A DNA stretch of 64,000 bases, taken from the NCBI GenBank assembly GCA_013289765.1, contig JABCZI010000001.1, positions 434,001 to 498,000 on the forward strand. Direction: 5' to 3'. Shown here one piece after another: positions 8,325-17,082 of this stretch. The notes under the pieces are model-generated. The model searched no databases. It was given only the letters and a program-made list of their open reading frames with translations, and was not told the DNA's origin. Positions within the stretch are counted from its first letter, which is position 1, and every line of letters starts with the position of its first letter. A program made the translations under genes and the position numbers. The stretch is from Acidobacteriota bacterium. Its GTDB lineage: Bacteria; Acidobacteriota; Terriglobia; Terriglobales; Acidobacteriaceae.

Positions 8325-11252
8325 ATGAAAGACAGTTCGCTCTCCAGAGCCTTCGGTCTGACGCTAACCCTGCTCCTAGTGACGGCAATCCTTCAAGCCC
8401 AAAACTCGGGCGGATCGCTGCGAGGTACCGTGCAGGATGCGACCGGCGCCCGTATTCCCTCCGCCAGAATCGTGGCGCAATCATCGGGCTCCGCCGTCCA
8501 GCGCGAGACGGTTAGCGAAGACCGGGGCGAGTTCCGGATCAACGACCTTCGGCCCGGCAACTATCACATCACGATCACTGCTGCAGGCTTCGATCCCGCA
8601 CAAACCGACGTATCCATCGCCGTTGCCAGCGTCCGCGATATCTCAGTCACGCTGAAACCATCTTCCGTGCAAGAGACTGTAAAAGTTCAAGCCGAACCTT
8701 CTTCCATTACGACCCAACGCGTCGATCTCGCCAGCGCAGTCCATCAAGGTATAGTCACCGGCCAGGACTTGGAGACTCTGCCCCTCGCCGCGCGCAGCTT
8801 TGCGAACATCGCTTACCTGATTCCTGGCACCGAGCCCGTCGAACCTTCCGACCCAACCAAGGCGCGTATTACGGCAGTCTCCACCGGCGGAAGCTCAGGT
8901 CTGAACAACGAACTGTCGGTGGATGGCGCTGACAACTCAGACGACTGGATCGGCGGCTTCCTGCAGAATTTTTCTCCCGAGGCAATCCAGGAATTCGCTC
9001 TGCGTACCGCTGGTGAAGATGCTGATACTGGCGGTACTACCGCTGGCTCCGTTGTTATTACCACCCGGCGCGGTACTAACCAATGGCATGGCAGTGGCGC
9101 GTTCTACGAGCGCGCAGCCGCGTTGAATGCGCGATTTCCTATCGAGAATCCGGCGCAGACCTGTATTGCGGGAGTTTGCACCAACAATCCCAAGCAGCCC
9201 TTCTCGCGCCAAAATTATGTGGCCACAATTGGCGGACCGCTGAAGAAAGACCAGCTCTGGATCTTTTCCAGCCTGGAGTATGTCCACGAAAACGCCAGCA
9301 TCGCCTACAGTCCCAACAGCACCGAGCAGTTTGATGCGCTGGCGCAACTGGCCTCGGATGGCCTGATTCCCGGCGTCGCTTCCATCGCCGTGCCGCAAAA
9401 CGTTCCTATTCCTTTTCGCGATTACATCGGTTCGCTGCGCTTCGACTGGTCACAATCCTCAAAGTCACAATGGTTCCTGCGAAGTTCCGTCGACAACTAC
9501 ATCACGCGCAATGCGCTGGTGCAGCAAGCCACGCTCCCATCCACAGGACTCACCGCCCACAACAACTACTGGAACACCGTCATCAGCAACACCTACGCCT
9601 TTAATTCGACATGGCTTGGCACGTTCGTATTCGATGCCAGTGAGCTGCATCTCACGCAAACGCGCAATTCGACGATGGGCTTCGCGCTGGCGTTTCCTTT
9701 CAGCTCAACCTCGGCGACTGTCTCCGGCTTCGAAACCTTCGGGGACAATCAATTCAGGACTCCCATCACTCGATTCCCTTCCCTGCGAAACCAGGAAAAG
9801 TATCAGTTGCGTTACGACCTCAGCCATCAGTATCGCGACCACGCCCTGAAGTTCGGCGTCAATTTCATTCACGAACCTGTTCTTGCCGGCGCATTTCCTG
9901 GGAACAAGGAAACGTTGTATACCTTTCCAAGTGATCCCAGTTCCTATCTCACTAATCCCCTTCAATTCACGGCGGATTATTTGGCAGGTGCCGCCATCAC
10001 CCCCGCGAGTGACGGGAGTTTCTCGCAGAATGTCCAGCGACTTGCACTCTATGCGGAAGATTCCTGGCGTGTAACGCGTCACCTCACGTTGAATTACGGC
10101 CTGCGTTATCAAACTACTTTCGGTCTCTTTCTGGCCTCGGGCCGCAGCCAGGCCGAGAATCCTTCCTATTCGCTGCTGCCCTCGCTCGGATTTCCCCTGA
10201 GCACGCCTCATGACGATCGCAAGCAATTCGCCCCGCGCATCGGAATCGCATACTCTCCAGGCGCCAGCGGAAGAACGGTGCTCCGTGCTGGCTTTGGCCT
10301 CTTCTATAACGACCTTGCTCAAAACGGATGGGCAACTGCATTTCAAGCCGTCAACGGAGGACCCAACCCTCCGGCGGCTTTAATCGATCCCAACTACAAA
10401 ACCCCTTACGCGCTGCACGCAACCGCAGGGATGCAGCACGCGTTCAATGCGAATTGGTCGTTGAGCGCCGATTACACTCACGAAGAAGGCAATCACGCGT
10501 ATCGCGCCTACACTTTTTCTGACGCGCAGGTTTTCAGGTCGGACAATCGCTCAAGCTATAACGCGCTCCTGCTGCGTCTGCAAGGCAACGTAACGCACCA
10601 TTTCAGCGTGACTGCGAACTACACGCTTGCCAAGGCGCAGACCTGGGGCTGCGTACTCGGCGAACTATTCGACTATGTGAACGGGGTGTGCGATCCGCAG
10701 AATGCTTTCGCCCCCGGCGATTATGGCCCATCCGGTGAAGATGTTCGTCACCGCTTCGTCCTCGCCGGAACCCTTCATCTGCTTGCGGGATTCGAGCTAA
10801 CAACACTGACGCAAGCGGAGAGCTCCCGCCCTTTCACCATTACCACCATCGATGGCAGCAATCGGATTTCAGTGAACGGAGTGAAAACCCCGCTCGATGC
10901 CTTCCGTGGGACGCCTTACATCCAGGCGGATTTACGGGTGAGCCGCCCCATAAACCTTCACGACCGTTGGGAAATTCTGCCCTTCATCGAATTCTTTAAT
11001 CTGTTTAACCGCAACAATCCCGGCGCCAACTTCGTAACCAATGTAGGAGCGCTTACGATGGTTCCTATCAGTGATGCGCAAGCCGGAAACATCACCGATG
11101 TCTGCACGAACGCGGCTTGCACCACCCTGCAGCCCATTACCAGCTTGAATCAGTTGCGTATTCCTGGCGGCGCGTTAGGGGACTTCTTCGGCCCTGGCAC
11201 TACCGTTGGCATTCCGTTTGCCGCGCAGATTGGCATTCGATTGACATTCTAG
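8325..11252 (+). CDS. TonB-dependent receptor with carboxypeptidase-regulatory domain
   Basis: A 975-residue outer-membrane protein of the Oar-like group expanded in Acidobacteriota. The signal peptide ends near ATILQAQ. An N-terminal carboxypeptidase-regulatory-like beta sandwich follows (GGSLRGTVQDATGARIP). Next comes a plug region (SVDGADNSDDWIGG, VVITTRRGTNQWHGS) and a long barrel ending AAQIGIRLTF with the terminal aromatic residue. The ATG at 8325 is chosen because it begins the signal peptide; the upstream TTG at 8256 adds a non-signal sequence. There is no obvious TonB box. The substrate is unknown; such receptors often take up oligosaccharides or peptides. Confidence 0.88.
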   Translation: MKDSSLSRAFGLTLTLLLVTAILQAQNSGGSLRGTVQDATGARIPSARIVAQSSGSAVQRETVSEDRGEFRINDLRPGNYHITITAAGFDPAQTDVSIAVASVRDISVTLKPSSVQETVKVQAEPSSITTQRVDLASAVHQGIVTGQDLETLPLAARSFANIAYLIPGTEPVEPSDPTKARITAVSTGGSSGLNNELSVDGADNSDDWIGGFLQNFSPEAIQEFALRTAGEDADTGGTTAGSVVITTRRGTNQWHGSGAFYERAAALNARFPIENPAQTCIAGVCTNNPKQPFSRQNYVATIGGPLKKDQLWIFSSLEYVHENASIAYSPNSTEQFDALAQLASDGLIPGVASIAVPQNVPIPFRDYIGSLRFDWSQSSKSQWFLRSSVDNYITRNALVQQATLPSTGLTAHNNYWNTVISNTYAFNSTWLGTFVFDASELHLTQTRNSTMGFALAFPFSSTSATVSGFETFGDNQFRTPITRFPSLRNQEKYQLRYDLSHQYRDHALKFGVNFIHEPVLAGAFPGNKETLYTFPSDPSSYLTNPLQFTADYLAGAAITPASDGSFSQNVQRLALYAEDSWRVTRHLTLNYGLRYQTTFGLFLASGRSQAENPSYSLLPSLGFPLSTPHDDRKQFAPRIGIAYSPGASGRTVLRAGFGLFYNDLAQNGWATAFQAVNGGPNPPAALIDPNYKTPYALHATAGMQHAFNANWSLSADYTHEEGNHAYRAYTFSDAQVFRSDNRSSYNALLLRLQGNVTHHFSVTANYTLAKAQTWGCVLGELFDYVNGVCDPQNAFAPGDYGPSGEDVRHRFVLAGTLHLLAGFELTTLTQAESSRPFTITTIDGSNRISVNGVKTPLDAFRGTPYIQADLRVSRPINLHDRWEILPFIEFFNLFNRNNPGANFVTNVGALTMVPISDAQAGNITDVCTNAACTTLQPITSLNQLRIPGGALGDFFGPGTTVGIPFAAQIGIRLTF

Positions 11253-11352
11253 AGGTCAATCCCACATTCGTAAGCGGGACACTTTTTCCTCGGCCGAGAG
11301 ACGAAGCTTCCGCATCATAGATTAGCCACTTCGCCTGCAATGCCTAATCTTT

Positions 11353-12288
11353 ATGGCAGCCTCCGAAATCATGACGAGAGGTAGCGGCGTATCGGTTTGG
11401 AAGCTGGGCGGCCTCAGCATTTGGGAACTTACGAAGAGGGTCGTGCATGCTGTCGATGAAGCTGACCTCTTGGATTATGCCTCCGCGTTGGCTTTCAACT
11501 TCCTGCTCGCTCTGTTTCCGCTCTTATTGTTCATGCTCTCATTGTTCGGGTTGTTCGCTTCTCGCAGCTCCGAGTTACAAACCAGCCTGCTCTCGTATTT
11601 CGCCGATTTCCTTCCGCCCTCAGCCTTTGAATTATTGAACAAAACCACAAATGAATTGGCCAAAAGCTCCACTGGTGGAAAGCTGACATTTGGCATAGTG
11701 CTGGCTCTCTGGTTCGGCTCTGGCGGCATAAGCTCAATGATCACTACGCTGAACGCAGCCTACCGCGTGCGCGAATCCCGCTCCTGGCTCAGGATTCGGG
11801 CCACTGCACTTGGGCTGACGATTGCGATTTCCATCCTCCTTCTCGCCGCTTTATTCATTCTGCTGGCCGGCGGCCAACTTGTCGATTGGATCGGATTGAA
11901 GCTCAACTTGGGTCATCCCGTCGTACTAGTCTGGAAGGGAATGCAATGGATAGCAGCTGCTGTTTTCGCGGTCGTATCCTTCTGGATGATCTATTATTGC
12001 GGACCGAGTTTGGGGAAGAGCTGCTGGTACTGGGGGATGCCCGGTTCAATCTTTGGCGCAGTTTTATGGTTATCCGCTTCGGCTGGATTTCGTCTCTACC
12101 TGCATTTTTTCAATACTTATACCGCGACCTACGCGTCGCTTGGAGCGGTGATGATTCTTCTGGTTTGGCTGTATGTTACCGGACTGGCTTTTCTGATTGG
12201 CGGGGAGATTAACGCGGAAATCGAGCGAGCTGCTACGGGAGCTGACTTCACCAGGAGCGAAGCTCCTGCTCACCGTCGGGCTGCATGA
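11353..12288 (+). CDS. YihY/BrkB family inner-membrane protein
   Basis: A 311-residue integral membrane protein with about six hydrophobic segments. Family hallmarks are the early DYASALAFNFLLALFPLLLFML segment (read with its Phe/Pro pattern), LWFGSGGISSMITTLNAAYRV in the middle, and the end YVTGLAFLIGGEINAEIER. The family was once called ribonuclease BN but is now regarded as a membrane protein of unknown, possibly transport, function. The start at 11353 is an ATG. It sits downstream of the TonB receptor on the same strand, 100 bases away, and converges with the M56 gene. Confidence 0.88.
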   Translation: MAASEIMTRGSGVSVWKLGGLSIWELTKRVVHAVDEADLLDYASALAFNFLLALFPLLLFMLSLFGLFASRSSELQTSLLSYFADFLPPSAFELLNKTTNELAKSSTGGKLTFGIVLALWFGSGGISSMITTLNAAYRVRESRSWLRIRATALGLTIAISILLLAALFILLAGGQLVDWIGLKLNLGHPVVLVWKGMQWIAAAVFAVVSFWMIYYCGPSLGKSCWYWGMPGSIFGAVLWLSASAGFRLYLHFFNTYTATYASLGAVMILLVWLYVTGLAFLIGGEINAEIERAATGADFTRSEAPAHRRAA

Positions 12289-12328
12289 GCCGAGAGTGGC
12301 CGTGCGAGCAGGTCCGCGGCGTCTGTTT

Positions 12329-13351
12329 TTACCGCACCAGCCACTCGGTTGCTGCGTGCATGCGAATCAGCAGGGCGCTGTAGCTCACGGCGAGTGCAGC
12401 CACTGCCGCAACAGCTGCGCAGAACGCATATCCGAAAGAATATCTGTTGAACCGGTTTTGCGGCCGGTCATTCCGCCGGTCTTTCCAGGCTATCAGCCTT
12501 TCCACCCGCGCATTCACCGATCCGGCCGGACTGTGGACCAAAGCCGTTGTTAACTCGGCGGGCGGATGCAGCGCCGCCAGCCGCGATAATTTAATCACCG
12601 CCGCAGCCAGGTCCAGCGCTTCAGAAATGCTGGATACCGCCGCATCGTCAGCGGTCATTTCCGTAGCTTCGCGCCACGCATTTTCTAGCCGCTCCAGACC
12701 AGGAAACGCCACCAGCCGCAGAATCAGCTTTCTTAAATTGTCCCGGCGCCGCACATGCACAAACTCATGCCGCAGTGCGCTCTGCAGTTCCCGCTCGGTC
12801 AGGACAAATTCCGCCGCCTGCGACAACCAAACACTAGGCCGGCCAATACCCGCAGTAATCAGAGGGGGAGCGCCTGCCGAACTGCGCAAGACAGAAACTG
12901 ATTTTTTCGAATCGCTCATGTTCGGACCGGTCACGCTTGTCCCGGTTGCTCTTGTGACGGTTGCGCTTGTCACGGTTGCGCTTGTCCCGGTGGACCAATG
13001 CGCAACCGTTCGCGAGGCACGTATCAGTGCAATGGCCGCGTTCCACACTCCCGCCATCAACACAGCCATGCCGCTGAAGGCCAGCCATACGGAGGGTCCG
13101 CCCAGCGATTCATTTACGGTGCGGGGTTCAAGCAGCAGGAATGAAGGCACGGCGAGGACCAGCGTTACTCCGGTTGCAACCACGAGAGGGGCAACGCGCA
13201 AGGCGAAGAGCAAATCAGCGCAACTTTTCGCGGAATGCCGATGTCCCCAAACCCACACCCTGCGCCACACACACAAAATCGCCACCGACAAGACGCTATA
13301 GACCAGAACGAAGATGGAGAGAGAAACCGAAATCCCTCGCGCGGCGAACAT
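12329..13351 (-). CDS. BlaR1-type M56 membrane metallopeptidase
   Basis: A 340-residue protein with hydrophobic segments at the N terminus and the gluzincin motif HEFVHVRRRDN near residue 190, then the third-ligand helix ENAWREATEMTADD. In BlaR1/MecR1 systems this protease senses a signal and cleaves the BlaI repressor. There is no penicillin-binding sensor domain, so it is a truncated-type M56 as is common outside Firmicutes. Its ATG overlaps the BlaI stop by one base (TAATG), so the two are co-translated. A 15-bp tandem repeat at 12936-12995 encodes a Thr/Val/Ser-rich stretch in a loop. Confidence 0.85.
   Translation of the reverse strand: MFAARGISVSLSIFVLVYSVLSVAILCVWRRVWVWGHRHSAKSCADLLFALRVAPLVVATGVTLVLAVPSFLLLEPRTVNESLGGPSVWLAFSGMAVLMAGVWNAAIALIRASRTVAHWSTGTSATVTSATVTRATGTSVTGPNMSDSKKSVSVLRSSAGAPPLITAGIGRPSVWLSQAAEFVLTERELQSALRHEFVHVRRRDNLRKLILRLVAFPGLERLENAWREATEMTADDAAVSSISEALDLAAAVIKLSRLAALHPPAELTTALVHSPAGSVNARVERLIAWKDRRNDRPQNRFNRYSFGYAFCAAVAAVAALAVSYSALLIRMHAATEWLVR
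12936..12995. repeat. four 15-bp tandem repeats inside the M56 gene
   Basis: Four in-frame units related to CTTGTCACGGTTGCG, each five codons, encode a low-complexity Thr/Ser/Val/Ala run (for example TSATVTSATVTRATG) in the M56 protein just before the metallopeptidase domain. Units two and three differ at a single base. Being a multiple of three, the copy number can change without breaking the frame. Confidence 0.8.
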
Positions 13352-13806
13352 TACTTTGTCTCCTTCCTGGCGACTCCTCTTTGACCTGGTTCACGTTGAC
13401 CCAGTTCGCGGCGTTTGCGTTCTACCAGCTCTCGCAAGTCATCGAGCAATTGTGCGTCCCGCTCACCCAGTATTTCCACCAGATAGGAAAGCGGCAAAGA
13501 CGATGCAGGGCTAGCATCCAGCAGTTGAAGCAAAGCTTGTCCCGCCGCTTCGCGATTCAGTTCCTCGCGGCTGAAGCGCGGGGCGTAGCGGAACGCTCTC
13601 CCTTCTTCCGAGCGTGTAAGCAGACCCTTTTTGAACAGCCGGTCCAGCGTGGTCATCACGGTCGTGTAAGCCAGCTCCTGGCAGCAGTAGTCAATGAGCT
13701 CGCGGACGGTCGCGCTCCGCTTCGCCCACAAGCCATTGAGCATGCGCTGCTCCAGCGGCCCAAGCTGCCGCAGCGAGCTTCGAAATGGATGAAGAATCCG
13801 CTTCAT
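13351..13806 (-). CDS. BlaI/MecI/CopY family repressor
   Basis: A 151-residue winged-helix repressor. The recognition region reads LGPLEQRMLNGLWAKRSATVRELIDY and the wing AYTTVMTTLDRLFKKGLLTR, both standard for the family. BlaI-type proteins bind as dimers to palindromic operators and are inactivated by proteolysis from the partner M56 protease, encoded immediately downstream with a one-base overlap. The target here is probably the pair itself and perhaps further genes; no beta-lactamase or copper gene is nearby. About 20 charged C-terminal residues (RELGQREPGQRG) follow the dimerisation helix. Confidence 0.9.
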   Translation of the reverse strand: MKRILHPFRSSLRQLGPLEQRMLNGLWAKRSATVRELIDYCCQELAYTTVMTTLDRLFKKGLLTRSEEGRAFRYAPRFSREELNREAAGQALLQLLDASPASSLPLSYLVEILGERDAQLLDDLRELVERKRRELGQREPGQRGVARKETK

Positions 13807-14001
13807 TCGCCTTCCCGAGAACCCAGCACTTTACCATGAGCCTTCGGGAGATGCCAGCGGCTTTCTTTCGCGTTTTTTTTCTAAGCGGAGGTCTACGCCA
13901 ACGGCTGAAACGCGGGAAAGTTGGGACTTGGAATTGGAACTCTTAGGCTGCGTGATTCACGAAATTAAAGCCTCGGAGAAGCGCTCTAGGGAAGGAAAAT
14001 C

Positions 14002-14078
14002 TGGGGTGGGAAACGGGAATCGAACCCGCAACCGTCGGAGCCACAGTCCGGTGCTCTACCAGTTGAGCTATTCCCACC
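14002..14078 (-). tRNA. tRNA-His (GTG)
   Basis: The reverse strand folds as a full cloverleaf with acceptor GTGGGAA pairing TTCCCAC, D arm GCTC/GAGC, anticodon loop CTGTGGC (anticodon GTG) and T loop TTCGATT. The extra G at position -1 that marks histidine tRNAs is present opposite discriminator C. CCA is encoded in the DNA (AC-C-CCA). The anticodon stem has one outer C:A mismatch. Confidence 0.95.
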
Positions 14079-14143
14079 GTCAAGTTGAATTATACAGCCG
14101 CGCTTCGCCGGTGTCAGAAACTGCCCGAGGTCGCGGAGTTCTT

Positions 14144-14245
14144 AGCTGTCAGCTTTTAGCTTAAGAATCAACTGGGTTCGTGGAACGAAAAACTTGAGGC
14201 GATTTGTTCTTGAGCTAAAAGCCTAGAGCTAACAGCTAAAAGTTG
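14144..14245. repeat. imperfect inverted repeat
   Basis: The left arm (AGCTGTCAGCTTTTAGCTTA) and right arm (TTCTTGAGCTAAAAGC, then TAACAGCTAAAAG) are reverse complements apart from a seven-base insertion. Arms are about 24 bp with a 39-base centre. It lies just upstream of tRNA-His on the plus-strand map and next to a terminator hairpin. It is probably a dispersed non-coding repeat. Confidence 0.6.
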
Positions 14246-14246
14246 C

Positions 14247-14304
14247 AAAGAAAAAACCCACCGGATGCTTGCTTGGGGCGTGCTCGGGTCAGCATCCGAT
14301 GGGC
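14247..14304 (-). terminator. Rho-independent terminator
   Basis: On the reverse strand a GC-rich stem (GCCCATCGGATGCT pairing AGCATCCGGTGGG, one G:T and one bulge) encloses a loop of about 21 bases and is followed at once by TTTTTTCTTT. The stem plus T tract is a textbook intrinsic terminator. It would end transcription from the TPR gene or from the short ORF at 14304-14351. Confidence 0.8.
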
Positions 14305-14351
14305 TACCGTTTCTCCTTACTCACCCTGTTGTTTTCAGGAGTATGTGCCAT
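14304..14351 (-). CDS. candidate 15-residue peptide ORF before the terminator
   Basis: An ATG frame encodes MAHTPENNRVSKEKR and stops with TAG exactly at the base of the terminator stem. No convincing ribosome-binding site precedes it. CTCCT and AGGAG inside the frame could pair with each other. It could be a leader peptide, part of a small RNA, or chance; the tight abutment of stop codon and hairpin is the only reason to list it. Confidence 0.2.
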   Translation of the reverse strand: MAHTPENNRVSKEKR

Positions 14352-14474
14352 GATTAGACCGCAGAACCGCATCAAGTTCCGTCTAATTTTGTAAAACTTT
14401 GTAATTCTTGTACACGACTTACAACTGTTCGCAGCGATGGAATCGAGCAAGAATTCACTCGTCAGTTGCAGTTG

Positions 14475-15278
14475 CTAGTCCGGAATCCCGGGGGTTTTTG
14501 AAGCCATAAGTTCGGTGAAGCGCGGACTCTTTCTTACTTCGGCGAACTCCACGTCCTTGTATACATTCTTCAAATCCTTGTAGCCGGCTTCCATTGCTCT
14601 TCGCAAATACTCGAGCGATTGCTCCGAGAATCCCATCTTGGCGTACAACTTCGCCACGGTGTAGTTATAGCGGGCCCGATCGGCGGGACTGGGCAGTTGC
14701 GCTTGCACGCCGCTTCTGGAAGTGCGCGCAAACACTTCCGAATCCAGTTCGAGCGCATGCTGATATGCCACCACGGCCGGCTCGAATTCACGCTTCGAAA
14801 AATATGCCGCGCCGAGATTGCTGAAGAACGACGCCGAACTGCTGTCCTTGCCAATCGCTTTCTGATATTGCTTTATTGCTTGTCCATATTTCTTGCCCTC
14901 ATAGTAGACCACGCCCAGATTGTTGTAAGCGTCGGCGAATGTCCGGTCGTAATGGATGGCGCGCTCGAAGGTTTTCTTCGCCTCTTTGTAGCGCTGCATC
15001 AACAGCTCAGTGATGCCGATCTTATTGAGCAGGTGTGCGTCATTCGTCTTTTTGGCGAGCGCCGCCCGGTAGTAGTCGAGCGCATCCAGGTAGAGCTTCT
15101 CCCCGCGCAGGCGGTCGGCTTGAAATTCCAGGGCAGATGCGGTCGCTTCCGGAGCTGGCGGATCAACGCCACGCATAAGCGGAGGAGCGATCTGCACTTG
15201 TTCGGAGTGAGAGACTTGCGCTAGTGCCGCAGTCGAAGAAATCAGAAGAACAATCAGGCAGGCTTTCCGGCAGGACAT
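14475..15278 (-). CDS. secreted TPR-repeat protein
   Basis: A 267-residue protein with a signal peptide (MSCRKACLIVLLISSTAALAQ). At least four tetratricopeptide units follow in the middle (for example AYNNLGVVYYEGKKYGQAIK and FFSNLGAAYFSKREFEPAV), then a C-terminal helical part. TPRs mediate protein-protein contacts; this one would work in the periplasm. The ATG at 15278 follows a GGGGGTG purine run and starts the signal peptide; the longer frame to 15509 is rejected. The transcript probably ends at the terminator at 14247-14304. No partner can be named. Confidence 0.8.
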   Translation of the reverse strand: MSCRKACLIVLLISSTAALAQVSHSEQVQIAPPLMRGVDPPAPEATASALEFQADRLRGEKLYLDALDYYRAALAKKTNDAHLLNKIGITELLMQRYKEAKKTFERAIHYDRTFADAYNNLGVVYYEGKKYGQAIKQYQKAIGKDSSSASFFSNLGAAYFSKREFEPAVVAYQHALELDSEVFARTSRSGVQAQLPSPADRARYNYTVAKLYAKMGFSEQSLEYLRRAMEAGYKDLKNVYKDVEFAEVRKSPRFTELMASKTPGIPD

Positions 15279-15588
15279 ACACACCCCCAGGCCACCAGTT
15301 CCAACGTAGCCATTCTGCCACAGTTTTGACATGGCGGCGAAGAAATCTGAGTTTGCGCGCCGGCGGCGAACCGGAACGGATTTCTCGCTGAAAATAAAGG
15401 TCTGGCGTTCTTCCCCGAAGCGGCATAATTTGCCTGCTCCCCCCATACCCTGTGAAAGCCTTGCTGGGAGCGGGTTCTGCAAAAAGTGTCTGCATAATCT
15501 TGAGGCCAAAGAGCTTAGAGGTCAAAATCTTGACAACAAAGACCTTAGGGCGATGTTATGTGTGCTCTTCGCACCGTTACGGCCTCGG

Positions 15589-15744
15589 GAGGGCTTTGTA
15601 GTAGTGAATGGGAATTTCATCGAGATCAGCGACCCAGCGGCCTCGACGCAGACGGCAGTGAACGGCATCAACGACAACAATGTGGTGGTAGGGAATGCGG
15701 ATTACAGCGGAGCGGGGTTCAGAGCGACGGGCTGCGTCCCCTGA
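15589..15744 (+). pseudogene. remnant of a HAF-repeat secreted protein
   Basis: This stretch reads VVVNGNFIEISDPAAS then AVNGINDNNVVVGNADY, which is one unit of the HAF-type repeat (compare the intact gene at 28954-29826: SFDPPGA...INPGGIIVGIYVD). No start, signal peptide or second unit is attached, and the frame stops soon after. It is best read as a decayed fragment left between the TPR and CHASE3 genes. The sequence just upstream, from about 15480, has no recognisable coding content. Confidence 0.5.
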
Positions 15745-15787
15745 ATCGAGCCGCTCGAATAAAACGCTACGCTGCCTTCCCATCGCC

Positions 15788-16666
15788 CTAGCAGGCTCGG
15801 CTGCTCACTAAATCTTGCCGGAGTAGTTCCATTTGTACGGCAGCTTCATTCATCTGCTCGGCATATTCGTGGCCTTGCCAGGGAAGGAAATCTCCGTAAT
15901 TTTCCAGCAGCAGCCGGGAGTTCATATTGATGGCGACGATGTTGGAACGGGCCTGGCCGGAAAGAGCAGAGGTTAGTTTTTCCAACTGCAAATCCCGTAC
16001 GGCCAGCTCGGTTCTGCTCTGCGAGGCTTCCTCTGCCAGCAGCCGCTCGTGGCGGCGGGTCAGCCAGAACAGGCTTGCTGCCAGCGCCAGCAGGACAGCA
16101 TTCGAGACGATGGTTACCGACAATACGTTCTTGAGCGCGGCAATCCTCTGTGCGTCGAATCTCGCAAAGTTGCCGCTCTCCGCTGCGGATAGCGAAGACA
16201 CAATGCGGCGAATCTCGTCCATGTAATCTTTGCCTTCGTTGGTGTCGACGAGTTGGAACGAACGGCGGCGATACCCCCGTTGGCGCAAACTTATAGAACG
16301 TTCGATCTCGCCCTGCTTTGATCTCGCCAAAGATTCCAACTGCGATTCGAGCGATTGTTCGCGCCGAGTGCGATTGGCGAGTCCCGCGCGAAGGCTTGCG
16401 AAATCCGTTTCGATCCTGCCCTTCGCGTCAATGTAAGGCTGCAAGTACGCAGGGTTCCCGGTCAGCAGGTATCCGTGCTGACCTGCTTCCATATCGGTCG
16501 CGTCTTTCAAAACACCGGAGAGTTCCGCTTGGATTGCGGAGCTTTCAAGTGTGAGCGCGGCACTCTTCTGCACGCGTTTTAAATGGTCGACGCCGAGGTA
16601 CGCATTCCATGCAATGAAGGCGAGTAGCGCGGGGACTCCTATTTGCAGCGCAGCTTTTCGAATCAT
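15788..16666 (-). CDS. CHASE3 sensor protein with degenerate kinase helix
   Basis: A 292-residue membrane protein: one segment near residues 8-24, a periplasmic CHASE3 four-helix domain (MEAGQHGYLLTGNPAYLQPY), a second membrane segment (VTIVSNAVLLALAASLFWL), then a coiled stretch and a short region resembling a HisKA helix (ARSNIVAINMNSRLLLENYG). No phospho-accepting His is in that helix and no ATPase domain follows, so it cannot be a kinase alone. The start at 16666 has AAGGG upstream. A small gene ends 13 bases before it and is probably co-transcribed. Confidence 0.75.
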   Translation of the reverse strand: MIRKAALQIGVPALLAFIAWNAYLGVDHLKRVQKSAALTLESSAIQAELSGVLKDATDMEAGQHGYLLTGNPAYLQPYIDAKGRIETDFASLRAGLANRTRREQSLESQLESLARSKQGEIERSISLRQRGYRRRSFQLVDTNEGKDYMDEIRRIVSSLSAAESGNFARFDAQRIAALKNVLSVTIVSNAVLLALAASLFWLTRRHERLLAEEASQSRTELAVRDLQLEKLTSALSGQARSNIVAINMNSRLLLENYGDFLPWQGHEYAEQMNEAAVQMELLRQDLVSSRAC

Positions 16667-16679
16667 CTTTTGCCGCCCT

Positions 16680-16865
16680 TCACGTGACGTTGAGAACACC
16701 TTCAGTCGTGATTCGACTGGCTTTGCAAATCTCCTCCGCAACCTTGACCGCCGCCTTGCTGTTAGGAACCTGTCCTTCCGCTGACATTACCGAACTGGCT
16801 GCCAGCGTAAAAAGCAAGGCGTCCTGCTGCGTGTTGAAGTAAAGCACAACCTGATTTGCTGCCAT
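16680..16865 (-). CDS. small 61-residue protein, unknown
   Basis: Encodes MAANQVVLYFNTQQDALLFT followed by an ALA/SS-rich helix and a C-terminal segment (KVAEEICKASRITTEG). The ATG has GGAG about ten bases upstream. The pattern of an N-terminal strand with QQDALLFTLAAS and a later helix suggests a small alpha/beta fold. It sits upstream of the CHASE3 gene with a 13-base gap, suggesting an operon. I cannot name the family. Confidence 0.6.
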   Translation of the reverse strand: MAANQVVLYFNTQQDALLFTLAASSVMSAEGQVPNSKAAVKVAEEICKASRITTEGVLNVT

Positions 16866-17054
16866 GTGCGTAGCTCCTACTGATTGTTCTTACCGGATCA
16901 TAGGCCGATTCAATGCAGGAACGACGTTATCTCTTTTGGTGCGGCTTTGGAAATCTTCTGTCCGGTAGATATGGGCGCTGGCCAAGCCCCGCGTACTGCT
17001 AGTTTGCGGGCTTCGCAGCCAGACACAATTCCGCGTGACAACGGCACCATGTCG

Positions 17055-17073
17055 CCCTAGACTAGCGCTAGGG
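17055..17073. promoter_or_regulatory. inverted repeat before the antitoxin gene
   Basis: CCCTAG and CTAGGG separated by seven bases lie ten bases before the ATG of the toxin-antitoxin pair. Antitoxins commonly repress their own promoter through such a site. No clear -35/-10 pair was identified, so this is a candidate only. Confidence 0.4.
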
Positions 17074-17082
17074 ATTACGCTC

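Noticed and set aside
12447-13301. 284-codon forward frame
   Set aside because: Antisense to the M56 metallopeptidase, which has a clear HExxH motif and a coupled start.
15331-15744. 137-codon forward frame
   Set aside because: Only its end resembles a HAF unit; the rest has no coding character. Listed instead as a pseudogene fragment.
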